A stretch of 64,000 nucleotides of DNA, taken from contig JAVDCA010000001.1 of the NCBI GenBank assembly GCA_030848545.1, positions 124,001 through 188,000 on the forward strand, given 5' to 3'. Source of the stretch: Astrobacterium formosum (lineage in GTDB: Bacteria; Pseudomonadota; Alphaproteobacteria; Rhizobiales; Xanthobacteraceae). This document shows positions 8,819-17,956 of this stretch, in pieces (the first letter of the stretch is position 1; each line of letters begins with the position of its first letter). A program made the translations under genes and the position numbers. The notes below the pieces were generated by a model. The model ran no database searches, was not told the origin of the DNA, and saw only the letters and a list, made by a program, of their open reading frames with translations.

Positions 8819-9745
8819 TCACAAGGCCTGGAGCGCGAACGGCGACAGGCGCAGCCGGGCGATGTCGCGGGCAGGTGGGGCGCCGAACAGACGCTTGTAC
8901 TCGCGGCTGAACTGGGAGGGGCTGTCGTAACCGACGTTGTGGCCGGCGACGGCTGCGTCGAGCGACTGCGACAGGATCAGGCGCCGGGCTTCCTGCAGGC
9001 GGATCTGCTTCTGGTACTGCAGCGGGCTCATGGCCGTCACCGCCTTGAAATGCATGTGCAGTGTCGACGGGCTCATATGGGCATGGGCCGCGAGGGCCTC
9101 CATGCTGAAAGGCGCGCGGAAATTCTCCTTGATCCAGGCGATGGCGCGGGCAACCTGCTGGGTCCGGCTCTCCGCGATGGCGATCTGGCGCAGCCGCGCC
9201 GCCTGCTCGCCCATCAGCAGGCGGTAGAGGATCTCGCGCTCGGCCAGCGGTGCCAGCACGGCGATGTCCTGTGGCGACTCGAGAAGCCGCATCAGGCGGA
9301 CGGCGGCGTCGAGCAGTGGCGGGGTGACGCGGCTGATGGCGAGCGACGGGCCGGGAACGCTGCCGTCGTCGCCGCGGACCGGGGCTTCCATCATCAGCGC
9401 CGCGATGGCGGCGGGGTCGAGGTCGAGGCGCAGGCACAGATAAGGCTTGGCGACACTCGCCTCCAGGATCTGGCCGACGATGGGCACCTCGACGGCGGCC
9501 ACGAGGTAGTGGGCGGCGTCGTAGGCCAGCACCGCGCGTCCCGCCATCACCTGCTTGCGGCCCTGCGCAACGATGCAGACCGCCGGCTGTTGCAGGCCAT
9601 GCAGAGGGTCCGTGGGACGGCTCGATCGGATCAGAAACAGGTTTGGGACCGCGGTAGCATGCATGCCATCGCCATGGGGGGCGGAAAATCGTTCAATCAA
9701 GTCGGCGAGGGTGGCGGCGCCTGGAGCGGTCGATGCATCAATCAT
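8819..9745 (-). CDS. AraC family transcriptional regulator
   Basis: A 308-residue regulator with an N-terminal AraC-type cupin domain (about residues 20-170) and two C-terminal helix-turn-helix units. One unit holds FSMEALAAHAHMSPSTLHMHF and the other resembles the NVGYDSPSQFSREYKRLFG-type second motif. ATG 9745 is taken as the start; an in-frame TTG at 9760 is the alternative. It is transcribed away from a short-chain dehydrogenase across a gap of about 200 bases. This arrangement is common for aldehyde- or alcohol-responsive AraC regulators and their SDR targets. The ligand is unknown. Confidence 0.9.
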   Translation of the reverse strand: MIDASTAPGAATLADLIERFSAPHGDGMHATAVPNLFLIRSSRPTDPLHGLQQPAVCIVAQGRKQVMAGRAVLAYDAAHYLVAAVEVPIVGQILEASVAKPYLCLRLDLDPAAIAALMMEAPVRGDDGSVPGPSLAISRVTPPLLDAAVRLMRLLESPQDIAVLAPLAEREILYRLLMGEQAARLRQIAIAESRTQQVARAIAWIKENFRAPFSMEALAAHAHMSPSTLHMHFKAVTAMSPLQYQKQIRLQEARRLILSQSLDAAVAGHNVGYDSPSQFSREYKRLFGAPPARDIARLRLSPFALQAL

Positions 9746-9946
9746 ATCAAGCGCTTTCAATCATTTGGCGGGTGTTACGCAGGCTGACTGTACAGGTCTT
9801 TGCCGCTGCTTCCGAGGTGCCGGAATCGTCTTTCGGAGAATCGTGCAAGAAGCGCGGAGGTCTGGTCTACCGCCTCGCGGGCCGGTGGCGCCATCTTGCG
9901 GCCATGACGGGCGCGGCGGTCGCGCCCCACCCAGAAAGGATCCCCC

Positions 9947-10681
9947 ATGTCCCGCATCACCGGCAAAGTCGTCGCCATCACGGGCGCCAGCAGCGGTATC
10001 GGCGAGGCGACCGCGCGGCTTCTCGCCGCGCAAGGTGCTCGCGTCGTCGTCGGCGCCCGCCGCAACGAGCGTCTCGAGGCGCTTGTGGCCGACATCACTG
10101 CCAGCGGCGGCAACGCCCGCCTGCACACCGTCGACGTCCGCAGTCGTGACGATGTCGCCGGTTTCATCGCCTTCGCCGAACAGGCGTTCGGCCCCGTCGA
10201 CGTCCTCGTCAACAATGCCGGAGTCATGCCGCTGTCGCTCATGGCCGAGTTGAAGACCGACGAATGGGAGCGCATGGTCGACGTCAATATCCGCGGCGTC
10301 CTCAACGGCATCGCCGCGGTGTTGCCCGGCATGAAGGCGCGCCGGCGCGGACACATCGTCAATGTGGCGTCGATCGGCGCCCATGTGGTGTTCCCGATGG
10401 GCGCGGTCTACTGCGCCACCAAATACGCCGTGTGGGCGATCTCCGAGGGGCTGCGGCAGGAGAGCCCGGAGCTGCGCGTCACCACCGTGTCGCCCGGCGT
10501 CGTCGCGACCGAGCTCGGTCACGACATCTCCGATGCATCCGTCCGCGACAGCCTGTCCGAGTGGCGCAAGACATCCTTGTCGCCGGACGCCATCGCCCGC
10601 GCCATCGCGTATGCGGTTGCGGAGGCAGACGAGGTCGACGTCAACGAATTGATCGTGCGTCCGACCGCCAGCGCATTCTGA
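9947..10681 (+). CDS. Short-chain dehydrogenase/reductase (SDR)
   Basis: A 244-residue classical SDR. It has the nucleotide motif TGASSGIG near residue 12, NNAG around 88-91, the catalytic Ser, Tyr and Lys (VASIGAH, then YCATK) and SPGVVATE after the active site. GARRNERL at the end of beta 2 suggests NADP preference. AAGGAT precedes the ATG. The substrate is unknown and probably a small carbonyl or alcohol. Regulation by the divergent AraC protein is inferred from position only. Confidence 0.93.
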   Translation: MSRITGKVVAITGASSGIGEATARLLAAQGARVVVGARRNERLEALVADITASGGNARLHTVDVRSRDDVAGFIAFAEQAFGPVDVLVNNAGVMPLSLMAELKTDEWERMVDVNIRGVLNGIAAVLPGMKARRRGHIVNVASIGAHVVFPMGAVYCATKYAVWAISEGLRQESPELRVTTVSPGVVATELGHDISDASVRDSLSEWRKTSLSPDAIARAIAYAVAEADEVDVNELIVRPTASAF

Positions 10682-10725
10682 TGCGGCAAGTGGCCCGCCG
10701 GGCGCGTCCGTTCGCGCCGGCGGGT

Positions 10726-11088
10726 TCACTCGGGCTTGTAGAGGCTGTTCTTCACATAGGCGCCGCTGATGCACGGCACCGTCTTGCTGGCGACCGCGTC
10801 GGCGCGGGCCCGGTTCGGGAACGGGCCGGCGGCGACCACCATCTGGCCTCGCGCGAACAGCGTGAAGCGATTGGAAAACTCCTGGAAGGTGAGGACGCCG
10901 CAGCGCCGTGCCGCCGTCTCGATGCGCCGCAGCTCCGCTTCCGCGCTCGGCGTGAGGCGGTTATGGCTCGCCGAGACCGTGCCGACCACCACCCACCAGG
11001 CCCGCCCATCGTCGGCGCGCGCCGGGTTCGTCGCCGCTCCCATGACGGCGGCGGCCACGAGGGCACGCCTCAAACCTGTCGGCGACAT
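10726..11088 (-). CDS. Small exported protein, SPOR-like
   Basis: A 120-residue protein starting at ATG 11088 with GGGGAG seven bases upstream. A short signal peptide (to about residue 25) precedes a domain of about 90 residues. Spacing of hydrophobic and Gly/Pro residues (WWVVVGTV, FANRF-like middle, VVAAGPFPNRARADA) resembles the SPOR/sporulation-related repeat that binds denuded peptidoglycan. The family match is by eye only. It lies just downstream of rpe on the same strand. Confidence 0.72.
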   Translation of the reverse strand: MSPTGLRRALVAAAVMGAATNPARADDGRAWWVVVGTVSASHNRLTPSAEAELRRIETAARRCGVLTFQEFSNRFTLFARGQMVVAAGPFPNRARADAVASKTVPCISGAYVKNSLYKPE

Positions 11089-11135
11089 GAGAGCACTCCC
11101 CAAATCACGTCCGGTGGATCGTCCGGCGGCGCGGC

Positions 11136-11819
11136 TCACGCGACCTCGCCGCGGGTGTTCGCGCCGGAGCGGCGGATGGCGGCGATGTTGTCCCGGTAGG
11201 ATGCGGGACCGCCCCTGAACACGGCCGAGCCGGCCACCAGCACATTGGCGCCGGCGCGCACCACCGCCGCGGCGGTGTCGGGGGTGACACCGCCGTCGAC
11301 TTCGATGTCGATCGGCCGCCCGCCCACCAGGGCGGCGAGCTGTGCGATCTTGTCGACCTGCGAGGCGATGAAGGCCTGGCCGCCGAAGCCCGGATTGACG
11401 GACATGACCAGGATGAGGTCGACCATGTCGACCACGTATTCGACCGCGCTCGCCGGCGTCGCCGGGTTGATCACCACCCCGGCCTTCTTGCCCAGCGCAC
11501 GGATCGCCTGCAGGGAGCGGTGCAGGTGCGGCCCGGCTTCCGCGTGCACGGTGATGATGTCGGCACCGGCCTTGGCGAACGCCTCGAGATACGGATCGCA
11601 CGGCGCGATCATCAGGTGGACGTCGAACAGCTTTCGGGTGTGCGGCCGCAGCGCCTTCACGACATCGGGCCCGATGGTGATGTTGGGGACGAAGTGGCCG
11701 TCCATGACGTCCACATGGATCCAGTCGGCTCCGGCGGCGTCGATGGCGCGCACCTCCTCGCCGAGCTTGGCGAAATCGGCCGACAGGATGGAAGGGGAGA
11801 TCAGGAGGGGACGGGACAT
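11136..11819 (-). CDS. rpe: Ribulose-phosphate 3-epimerase
   Basis: A 227-residue TIM-barrel enzyme interconverting ribulose 5-phosphate and xylulose 5-phosphate in the pentose phosphate or Calvin pathway. Family motifs are visible: [15 protein letters not shown] at the start, [19 protein letters not shown]-type strand, [10 protein letters not shown] and VDGGV before a phosphate-binding [10 protein letters not shown]. The chosen start ATG 11819 follows GGCGAG; an in-frame extension to 11927 is unlike the family. Confidence 0.96.
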   Translation of the reverse strand: MSRPLLISPSILSADFAKLGEEVRAIDAAGADWIHVDVMDGHFVPNITIGPDVVKALRPHTRKLFDVHLMIAPCDPYLEAFAKAGADIITVHAEAGPHLHRSLQAIRALGKKAGVVINPATPASAVEYVVDMVDLILVMSVNPGFGGQAFIASQVDKIAQLAALVGGRPIDIEVDGGVTPDTAAAVVRAGANVLVAGSAVFRGGPASYRDNIAAIRRSGANTRGEVA

Positions 11820-12133
11820 TTGCGACTCGCCTTCACGGCCATGGCACGTAGCCGCGGGCGTTCTGGAAGGGTCCGCGCGCTCGCGTCGATCTGGCGTCGC
11901 CCTACCATGCGGCCTTCGCCTGGGCAACGCGGCGCCTTGTCAGCCCCGTGCCACATGGCCGGCAGGAAGTGCCGGGCGGCAGGACCGGCAGGACGTTGTT
12001 GCCGCTCCGTCGTCGGGATTGCCTGAAAATCTTGAGCATTATCAATTGATTTTGTTCGGCACGCGGATTGCAAGGTCGTGCCCGGACCGGTGTGTGCCGA
12101 TGCTCCCGGTGGTGCCGTTTCGTGGAGACCGTG
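11820..12133. other. Intergenic gap, no clear element
   Basis: About 314 bases between the divergent rpe and EF-hand genes. The only notable feature is an AT-richer patch at about 12025-12060, which may hold promoters. No gene, repeat or convincing hexamer pair was seen. Confidence 0.4.
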
Positions 12134-12781
12134 ATGATGTTTCTCGCTGGCGCTGCCGCGAGCGCCGCGCTCGACCTGATTTCCTCGCTCAGGCAGACGG
12201 CCGATTCCGGGAAGTCCAAGACCGGCAGATCCGACGCGGTCTTCGGCATGGCGACGGCCGCGCAGCCGTCGGTTGCCGAGACCGGCAACCAGAAGGCGCC
12301 GTCGCAGCCGGTCACGTCCGGCACCATGCGGCTGATGCTGTCCCTGCAGGCCCATGGGGTCGACATGTCGTCGAAGATCTTCGATGCGCTCGATGCCGAC
12401 GGCAGTGGTGGTGTCAGCAAGAGCGAATTCGAGCAGATATTCGCCAAGAACGGCGACACGCAGAACGTCGACACCGCCTTCGAAAAGCTCGATACCGACC
12501 ACGACGGCACCGTGAACACCAACGAACTCGCCTCCGGCCTCAAGACCGAGCGCCGCCGCCATGACGGGGACGGACTCGCCACCAAGACCGTCGCCAATGC
12601 GGACGGCTCGGCCATGACCACCATCTCCTACGGGGACGGCTCATCCGTGACCACACGGCCCGCGGCCGCCTCGTCTGCGACCGACAAGTTTATCGGCAAC
12701 TATCTCGAACGCCTGATCCAGCGCCAGGCCGAGATGCTGACCCCGACCACCACCGGCCAATCCATGGCCGTCTCGGCCTGA
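12134..12781 (+). CDS. EF-hand calcium-binding protein
   Basis: A 215-residue protein with two canonical EF-hand loops in the middle, DADGSGGVSKSE and DTDHDGTVNTNE, each with Asp/Asn/Ser at the calcium positions and Glu at position 12. The N-terminal stretch (FLAGAAASAALDLISSL) is weakly hydrophobic. The C-terminus is polar and Ser/Thr-rich. The start is ATG 12134 or 12137, after GGAG. The partner is unknown; the next gene lies 26 bases downstream and may be co-transcribed. Confidence 0.86.
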   Translation: MMFLAGAAASAALDLISSLRQTADSGKSKTGRSDAVFGMATAAQPSVAETGNQKAPSQPVTSGTMRLMLSLQAHGVDMSSKIFDALDADGSGGVSKSEFEQIFAKNGDTQNVDTAFEKLDTDHDGTVNTNELASGLKTERRRHDGDGLATKTVANADGSAMTTISYGDGSSVTTRPAAASSATDKFIGNYLERLIQRQAEMLTPTTTGQSMAVSA

Positions 12782-12807
12782 CCGGCCGGGCACTCGGAGG
12801 ACGGACA

Positions 12808-13353
12808 ATGGGATTCGCCATCGACATGGCGCGCGTCATTCCGATGACGCGCGTGCCGACCATCAAGCTACCTGAGGGCGTGACGGATCTCGCCAGCCGT
12901 CTCGCCGCCGGCAGGATCGAGCTGCCGCCGCGCAATCCCGCCGACGAAGCCCTCGGGCCGGCGGCGTCGGGAAATCCTTCGTCTGACACCGACGTCACCC
13001 AGTTGCGCGCCGAGTTCAAGGTCGACGGCAAGGTGATCGCCCGCGTGTACAACTCCGGCCAGACCGAATTCGCCGGCGGTTACGGTCATCTCTCCAACGC
13101 GCTGGCGAAACGGATGGTCGGCACGGAAAGCAAGGTCGGTCCCGAGCGCGCCGATGCCGAAATCGATGCGCTTACCGACCTGCTCAAGGCTTCGCCGGAA
13201 GGCAGCACGACCGGCGGCACGGGCGCCAGCGACAATCCGCGCATGAAGTACATGGACTGCGTCGTCGCCCGCACGACGACGGCGCTGACCCAAGACCAAT
13301 GGCTGGCCATCAAGGCCCAAACACCGGGATCGATCGTATCGATCGAGGCGTGA
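12808..13353 (+). CDS. Hypothetical protein after EF-hand gene
   Basis: A 181-residue soluble-looking protein with a strong ribosome site (CGGAGGACGGACA) before ATG 12808. It has no signal peptide and no recognisable motif. A central segment (ELRAEFKVDGKVIARVYNSG-like, beta strands) and a C-terminal strand pair are seen. Codon use matches its neighbours. Function unknown; linkage to the EF-hand protein is by position only. Confidence 0.7.
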   Translation: MGFAIDMARVIPMTRVPTIKLPEGVTDLASRLAAGRIELPPRNPADEALGPAASGNPSSDTDVTQLRAEFKVDGKVIARVYNSGQTEFAGGYGHLSNALAKRMVGTESKVGPERADAEIDALTDLLKASPEGSTTGGTGASDNPRMKYMDCVVARTTTALTQDQWLAIKAQTPGSIVSIEA

Positions 13354-13392
13354 AACTGCGGTCAGGGACGCAGTCCGCGAGCCACCCTCGTC

Positions 13393-13502
13393 GTCATTGC
13401 GAGCGAAGCGAAGCAATCCATCTCTTTCTTCGCGGCCCTGGATTGCTTCGCGGAGTTCATCATCGGGCCGGCCAAAGGCCGGACCCGGTGGCTCGCAATG
13501 AC
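13393..13502. repeat. Dispersed palindromic repeat, family A
   Basis: Begins GTCATTGCGAGCGAAGCG and ends in the inverted form CTCGCAATGAC, with inner arms AAGCAATCCA / TGGATTGCTT. It lies between convergent genes. Related copies are at 16557-16640 and 61900-62102. An inner GGCCGGCC-AAA-GGCCGG palindrome is present. Confidence 0.8.
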
Positions 13503-13527
13503 AAGTCGATCTCCGCGGCCGCGGGTC

Positions 13528-14499
13528 TCACGCCCCGCCGCGCGGGCGCAGCCGCCGCATCAGCGGCTTGACGAGCTGCGGCATCAGATAGATGGGCAGC
13601 TGCGCATAGGCGAAATAGAGCCAAGCGAGCTCGGGGACGGCGCCGCCGGCGGCCGCCGCCATCAGGCCGAGATTGCGCAACGCCGCCGTGACCGCAAGCG
13701 AGAGCGCGTCCGCACGGCCCGCGCGGGCGAAGACCACGAAGGTCGAAACCCCGAAGGCGATCGCGACCGCGAAGGTGAGCGCGACCAGCCCGGCCGCCGC
13801 GAGCGGCGCTGCGCCTGCGTGGTCGTAAACCCCGTCCATGAAGGCGACCGCGAAGACGAACAGCACCACGACGTTGAGCCCGTCGATGCGCTCGTTCTGG
13901 CGGGCGATCACTTCGTCCCCGGCGAGCCGCCGGATCACCGCCGCGATGACGGCGGCGCCGGCGAGGATCAAGAGCGTCTTGCCGCCCAGCGCCAGCGGCG
14001 TCAGGGCGACGGTGCCGCCGAGGAAGATGGCGGCGAAGGCGGCGGCGGTCACCGGCGCGGCGGCCAGGCAGGCGATCAGCGTCGCGAGCGAGAGCGCCGC
14101 ATCGAGCCCCATGAGGGCGGCGAGCGCCGGTGCTGACACCAGCGGCGGCGCCATCGCCTGCAGCATCATCGCGGCATAAAGCGGCGGCACGGCGTCGGCG
14201 AGGCCGGTGAGCGCCAGCGCGCCACCGGCGAGGAGCGGCACGGCGAGCATGATCCAGGCCAGTGCGGCGAGGATCAGGCCGGGACGCGCGGCGTGGCGGC
14301 GCAGCGCCGCCGGATCGACGCGCAGGAACGACAGCACCAGGAGGACGAACAGCGCCTCGGCGAAGATGGGCTTGGCGAAGGCGGCGAGCGGTGGCACCGC
14401 GATGCCGATGAACACCGAAGCCGCGAGCGCCTCGCTGCCACGCCGGCCAAGGGCGGCGAGGCCGGCGCACAGGAGCGCAACCGGAGAGGCGAGGGGCAT
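13528..14499 (-). CDS. Bile acid:sodium symporter (BASS)-like transporter
   Basis: A 323-residue protein of nine to ten hydrophobic segments. The two-fold repeated layout and polar breaks (GLADAVPPLYAAMM, QAMAPPLVSAPALAAL, AALRNLGLMAA) recall the BASS/arsenite-permease-like family, where helix breaks form substrate and sodium sites. ATG 14499 is chosen because the upstream in-frame extension is hydrophilic. It diverges from an FAD oxidoreductase. The substrate is unknown. Confidence 0.72.
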   Translation of the reverse strand: MPLASPVALLCAGLAALGRRGSEALAASVFIGIAVPPLAAFAKPIFAEALFVLLVLSFLRVDPAALRRHAARPGLILAALAWIMLAVPLLAGGALALTGLADAVPPLYAAMMLQAMAPPLVSAPALAALMGLDAALSLATLIACLAAAPVTAAAFAAIFLGGTVALTPLALGGKTLLILAGAAVIAAVIRRLAGDEVIARQNERIDGLNVVVLFVFAVAFMDGVYDHAGAAPLAAAGLVALTFAVAIAFGVSTFVVFARAGRADALSLAVTAALRNLGLMAAAAGGAVPELAWLYFAYAQLPIYLMPQLVKPLMRRLRPRGGA

Positions 14500-14636
14500 G
14501 GCGGTTGCACTCGAGGTTCTTCGCGGCGGGGTGGCCGGTTCATACGCCGACATGCCGCCGGCCCGCAACGGCGGGGTGACAGGACGCCGCCCGCGTGCTT
14601 CTTACACCCGCAACGGATTTGTTCACGGAACACGCG

Positions 14637-15881
14637 ATGAAACGCTTGGATGCAATGGTCCTCGGCGCCGGCATCGTCGGCGCCTCGGCGGCGCTCGCGC
14701 TCGCCCGGCGCGGCATGCAGGTGGCTCTGGTCGACCGCCAGCCGCCGGGCCTGGAGACCTCCTACGGCAATGCCGGCATCGTCGAAGGCAATGCGCTCTT
14801 CCCGCACGCCTTTCCGAAGGGGCTCGGCAGGCTCCTGAAAGTGGCGCTCAAGCAGACGACGGAAGCCAACTACCATCTCGCGGCGCTGCCCCGCGTCGCG
14901 CCCTGGCTGTTCGCCTTCAAGGCGCGCTCGCAGCCGCATGTCCTGGAAGAAATGGCCGTGCTGATGCGGCCCATGTTCTCGCGCGCGATCGCCGAGCACG
15001 AGGCGCTGGCCGCGGAGGCGGGTGTACCGGGACTGATCGCGCGCTCGGGCTGGCTGCGCGTCTATCGCACCGACAAGGGCTTCGCCGGCAACCTCCACGA
15101 GCGCGACATGGCGGCCAAGCTCGGCATCGCCGCCCGCGCCGTCGACGGCGACGAGGCGCGCGCCCTCGAGCCGTCGCTGTCGAGCGTCGTGCGCCACGCC
15201 GTGCTGTGGGAAGAGGCGGCCTTCGTCAACGATCCCCTGGCGCTGACGCTCGCCTACACCAAGCGGCTCGAAGCGCTCGGCGGCCGCCTGGTGACCGCCG
15301 ATGCGCGCACGCTGTCGCGCTCCAACGGCGGCTGGCGCGTCGATGCCGACGAAGGGCCGCTGATGGCCGACAACGTGGTCGTCGCGCTCGGGCCCTGGGC
15401 GCCGGACGTGCTTTCGCCCCTCGGGTTGCGGCTGCCCATGGCGGTCAAACGCGGCTATCACCTGCACTACGAACCGCAAGGCAACGCCGGCCTGACGCGA
15501 CCGATCCTCGATGCCGAGGTGGGCTATTGCCTCGCCCCCATGGCGCAGGGCATCCGGCTGACCACCGGCGCCGAATTCGCGGCCCGCGACGCCCGGCCGA
15601 CACCGGTGCAGATCGACCGCGTGCTGCCGCACGCCAAGGCCCTGTTCCCGCTCGGCCGCCAGATCGAGGCGCGGCCCTGGATGGGCAGCCGTCCGTGCTT
15701 TCCGGACTCCCGTCCGGTGATCGGGCCGTCGCCCCAGAAGGGCCTGTGGCTCGCCGTCGGCCACGGCCATCTCGGCCTCACCACGGCGGCGATCTCCGCC
15801 CGCCTGCTCGCCGACCTGATGGTCGGCACGCCGCCGGTGATCGACCCGGCGCCGTTCGGGGTGGGGCGGTTTTCGAGATAG
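14637..15881 (+). CDS. FAD-dependent oxidoreductase, DadA/D-amino acid dehydrogenase-like
   Basis: A 414-residue DAO-family flavoenzyme with the N-terminal dinucleotide motif GAGIVGASAALALARRG at residues 9-25, then LVDR and TSYGNAG (a DadA-type second FAD contact). A C-terminal GHGHLGLT flavin-binding segment matches D-amino acid dehydrogenases. Mid-protein regions fit a substrate-binding domain. ATG 14637 is preceded by ACGGAA. The reaction is probably oxidative deamination of a D-amino acid or related amine, with electrons passed to quinone; the substrate is inferred. Confidence 0.85.
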   Translation: MKRLDAMVLGAGIVGASAALALARRGMQVALVDRQPPGLETSYGNAGIVEGNALFPHAFPKGLGRLLKVALKQTTEANYHLAALPRVAPWLFAFKARSQPHVLEEMAVLMRPMFSRAIAEHEALAAEAGVPGLIARSGWLRVYRTDKGFAGNLHERDMAAKLGIAARAVDGDEARALEPSLSSVVRHAVLWEEAAFVNDPLALTLAYTKRLEALGGRLVTADARTLSRSNGGWRVDADEGPLMADNVVVALGPWAPDVLSPLGLRLPMAVKRGYHLHYEPQGNAGLTRPILDAEVGYCLAPMAQGIRLTTGAEFAARDARPTPVQIDRVLPHAKALFPLGRQIEARPWMGSRPCFPDSRPVIGPSPQKGLWLAVGHGHLGLTTAAISARLLADLMVGTPPVIDPAPFGVGRFSR

Positions 15882-15898
15882 CGGATGCGACTCCGTAG

Positions 15899-15925
15899 CC
15901 TGGGTTGAGCGCAGCGAAACCCAGG
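15899..15925. repeat. Short inverted repeat CCTGGGTT/AACCCAGG
   Basis: An 8-bp inverted repeat with an 11-base centre, just after the FAD oxidoreductase stop. It resembles a common alphaproteobacterial intergenic palindrome and may act as a weak terminator. Confidence 0.55.
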
Positions 15926-16002
15926 ACGGACGTCACCGCAAGTTCGGCGATCCGGTTTTCAGAAAATAATCCTTGACGCAGGATTTCTGTTTTCTTAGCC
16001 TG

Positions 16003-16330
16003 TTCCCGTTCCGTTCACTGAGGGGCGCCATTCGCGATGACGCCGCGGGGTGGGACGGAATGCGGTCCCGTGCAGGTGACCTCGTCACTCACCGAATCGG
16101 CGTCACGGAACACCACCCGGGGATGAAAGCCCCCTGCCAGGAGCTGGCTGACGGAGATTGCCGTTGCTTGTTGTCCGGCGATTTTCGAAAAGCGTGGCCG
16201 GGACGGAAAAATGCCGCCAGCGGAGCGCCGCAAGGCGCGGGTGTCCCGCAAGGGGCGCCCACCTATCCGCCGACTACGGCAGCGCCAAGCGGCGCTCCGC
16301 TCCCCTCGGATTTCCGAGGGACAGGAAATC
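16003..16330 (+). ncRNA. Candidate structured non-coding RNA or repeat element
   Basis: This part of a 770-base gene-free stretch (15882-16651) has a plausible promoter, TTGACG at 15973-15978, a 17-base spacer and TAGCCT at 15996-16001. It then has strong folding potential: a perfect 13-bp stem (16219-16231 with 16289-16301) enclosing a nested GCGGG-TGT-CCCGC hairpin, and a second stem (CCCTCGG/CCGAGGG, 16303-16309 with 16314-16320). Short reading frames on both strands here look non-coding. It could be a regulatory RNA or a dispersed repetitive element; direction and ends are guesses. Confidence 0.35.
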
Positions 16331-16397
16331 AAGAGGAAGACAGGCGCAGCCCGCGCCTCATGACAAACAACAGGGCCGGCGAAGCATTGCGCCGTCG

Positions 16398-16487
16398 GTC
16401 ATGCCCGGGCCTCGTGCCGGGCATCCACGTCTTAGCAAGCGCTTTCGCGGGCAAGACGTGGATGGCCGCGACAAGCGCGGCCATGAC
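16398..16487. repeat. Dispersed palindromic repeat, family B
   Basis: Starts GTCATGCCCGGGC and ends GCGGCCATGAC, with inner arms ATCCACGTCTT / AAGACGTGGAT. A closely related copy lies at 30798-30887 and a half-copy hairpin at 41847-41869. Confidence 0.78.
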
Positions 16488-16556
16488 GAAGTGCAGAAAT
16501 AGCTGGAAGCTCAGAATTGGCTGTTTGACAACCGAATACGCGTGTCGCCTCGCCTC

Positions 16557-16640
16557 GTCATTGCGAGGAGTGAAGCGACGAAGCAATCCGGCTCTTTGCC
16601 GCGTGATCCTGGATTGCTCCGCCTTGCGGCTCGCAATGAC
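16557..16640. repeat. Dispersed palindromic repeat, family A
   Basis: GTCATTGCGAGG...AAGCAATCC on the left mirrored by GGATTGCT...CTCGCAATGAC on the right. Same family as 13393-13502. It lies just beyond the 3' end of the polysaccharide deacetylase gene and may aid termination. Confidence 0.8.
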
Positions 16641-16651
16641 GAAGCGTGCGG

Positions 16652-17776
16652 CTACTCGCCCGCGATCGTGCGCACCACGTTGCCGAGCGGGCGCGAGGCG
16701 CCGACGGCGGGGTTGAGCTTGGGATCCTTGAGCAGCATGTCGTCATACTGCGCGATGGTCGTGATCGGGGTCTTGGCCTTGAGGTGCACGACCTTGTAGC
16801 CACCCGCCTTCAACTCGGCGAGGAGCTGCGGTAGCGCCTTCGCGGTGCCGGCCTGGAAATCGTGCATCAGCAGGATGCCCTTGCCGTGCTTGGTGAGCTT
16901 GGCCATCAGGCCTTTGACGATCTGGTCGGGTTTCTTGACCTTGAAGTCGAAGGAGTCGAGATCGGTGGAGAAGATGCCGATATTACGCTCGGCCAGATAG
17001 GCCATGGCCTCGGGCGGATGGCGCAGCGCCGGGAAGCGGAAGAACGGCGAGGTCGGTCCGCCCACCGCCCAGCGCACCGCGCTGAAGCCGCGCTCGATCT
17101 CTTCCTTGGCTTCTTCGAGGGTCTTCTTGCCCAAATTGGCGTGCGACCAGGTATGGCCTCCGATGGAGTGGCCGGCGGCGGCCACCTGCTTGAGGATTTC
17201 CGGATAATAGGTGGCGTGCTTGCCGATCGGGAAGAAGGTCGCTTTGACGCACTGGTCGGCGAGCGCCTTGAGGACGTGCGGGGTGGTGTTGAGCCACGGT
17301 CCGTCGTCGAAGGTGAGCACGACCTCCTTGTCCTTGAGGAAGTCGTACATCTTGAAATGCTCGAAGCCGAAGGCGGGGCCGCCGGTGGTGTCGATCTCGA
17401 CCACGCGGGCGGTGCCGAGCGCTTCCGGATTGGCGCAGGTGGGGGCCGGCGCGACCGGCGCAGGCGGTGGTACGGGCGCCGCAGCGACCGCAGGAGTCGG
17501 CGCCGGCGTCACCGCTGCGGGCGTCGCGGCCGGGCGGATCGTCGCTTGGGCGAGCTGAGCCTGGGCGAGCTGGGTTCCGGCCGCCTGTGCAATCACCTCG
17601 GTGGCGTCGGTCTGCGTGCGCACGACCTGCCGTGGCGCCGGCGGTGCAGTCACCGGGGCGGGGGCGCTGGCCGTCGCCGCCGGTGCTTCCACCGGGGCCG
17701 ACTGTTGCGATTTGACCAGTGCGAAAGCTCCCAGGGACGCCATCACCAGGATTGCGAGGGCGATCGCGGTGCGCAT
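16652..17776 (-). CDS. Polysaccharide deacetylase (NodB domain), exported
   Basis: A 374-residue protein with an N-terminal signal/anchor (residues 1-20), an Ala/Pro/Thr-rich linker of about 110 residues, and a C-terminal NodB homology domain. TFDDGP (catalytic Asp and metal Asp) and HTWSH (metal His pair) are intact, so it should be an active metal-dependent de-N-acetylase acting on peptidoglycan or a surface polysaccharide in the periplasm. ATG 17776 has AGGAGAACGAGC upstream; a longer start at 17827 is less likely. The proline-rich linker is typical of rhizobial members. Confidence 0.9.
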   Translation of the reverse strand: MRTAIALAILVMASLGAFALVKSQQSAPVEAPAATASAPAPVTAPPAPRQVVRTQTDATEVIAQAAGTQLAQAQLAQATIRPAATPAAVTPAPTPAVAAAPVPPPAPVAPAPTCANPEALGTARVVEIDTTGGPAFGFEHFKMYDFLKDKEVVLTFDDGPWLNTTPHVLKALADQCVKATFFPIGKHATYYPEILKQVAAAGHSIGGHTWSHANLGKKTLEEAKEEIERGFSAVRWAVGGPTSPFFRFPALRHPPEAMAYLAERNIGIFSTDLDSFDFKVKKPDQIVKGLMAKLTKHGKGILLMHDFQAGTAKALPQLLAELKAGGYKVVHLKAKTPITTIAQYDDMLLKDPKLNPAVGASRPLGNVVRTIAGE

Positions 17777-17956
17777 TGCTCGTTCTCCTGCCGCCCGATC
17801 CCGGCCGAGCGATAGCTCGACCCCCACGTGCCGCGGCGATTCACAGCGCTTCGTTCAATTTTAACCGAGCTTTGCCGGGGATGCGAGATGCCCGGCCGCA
17901 ATGGTTGGCGGGCGCGTCTGTCCGGCCACACTTGATCTTGTGGTAACACTCGACCG

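Noticed and set aside
13393-13502. CRISPR-like array or IS end
   Set aside because: Only single palindromic units without regular spacers, no cas genes and no transposase.
16015-16332. A 105-codon minus-strand frame in the structured gap
   Set aside because: Composition is repeat-like, it reads through perfect stems and no ribosome site precedes it.
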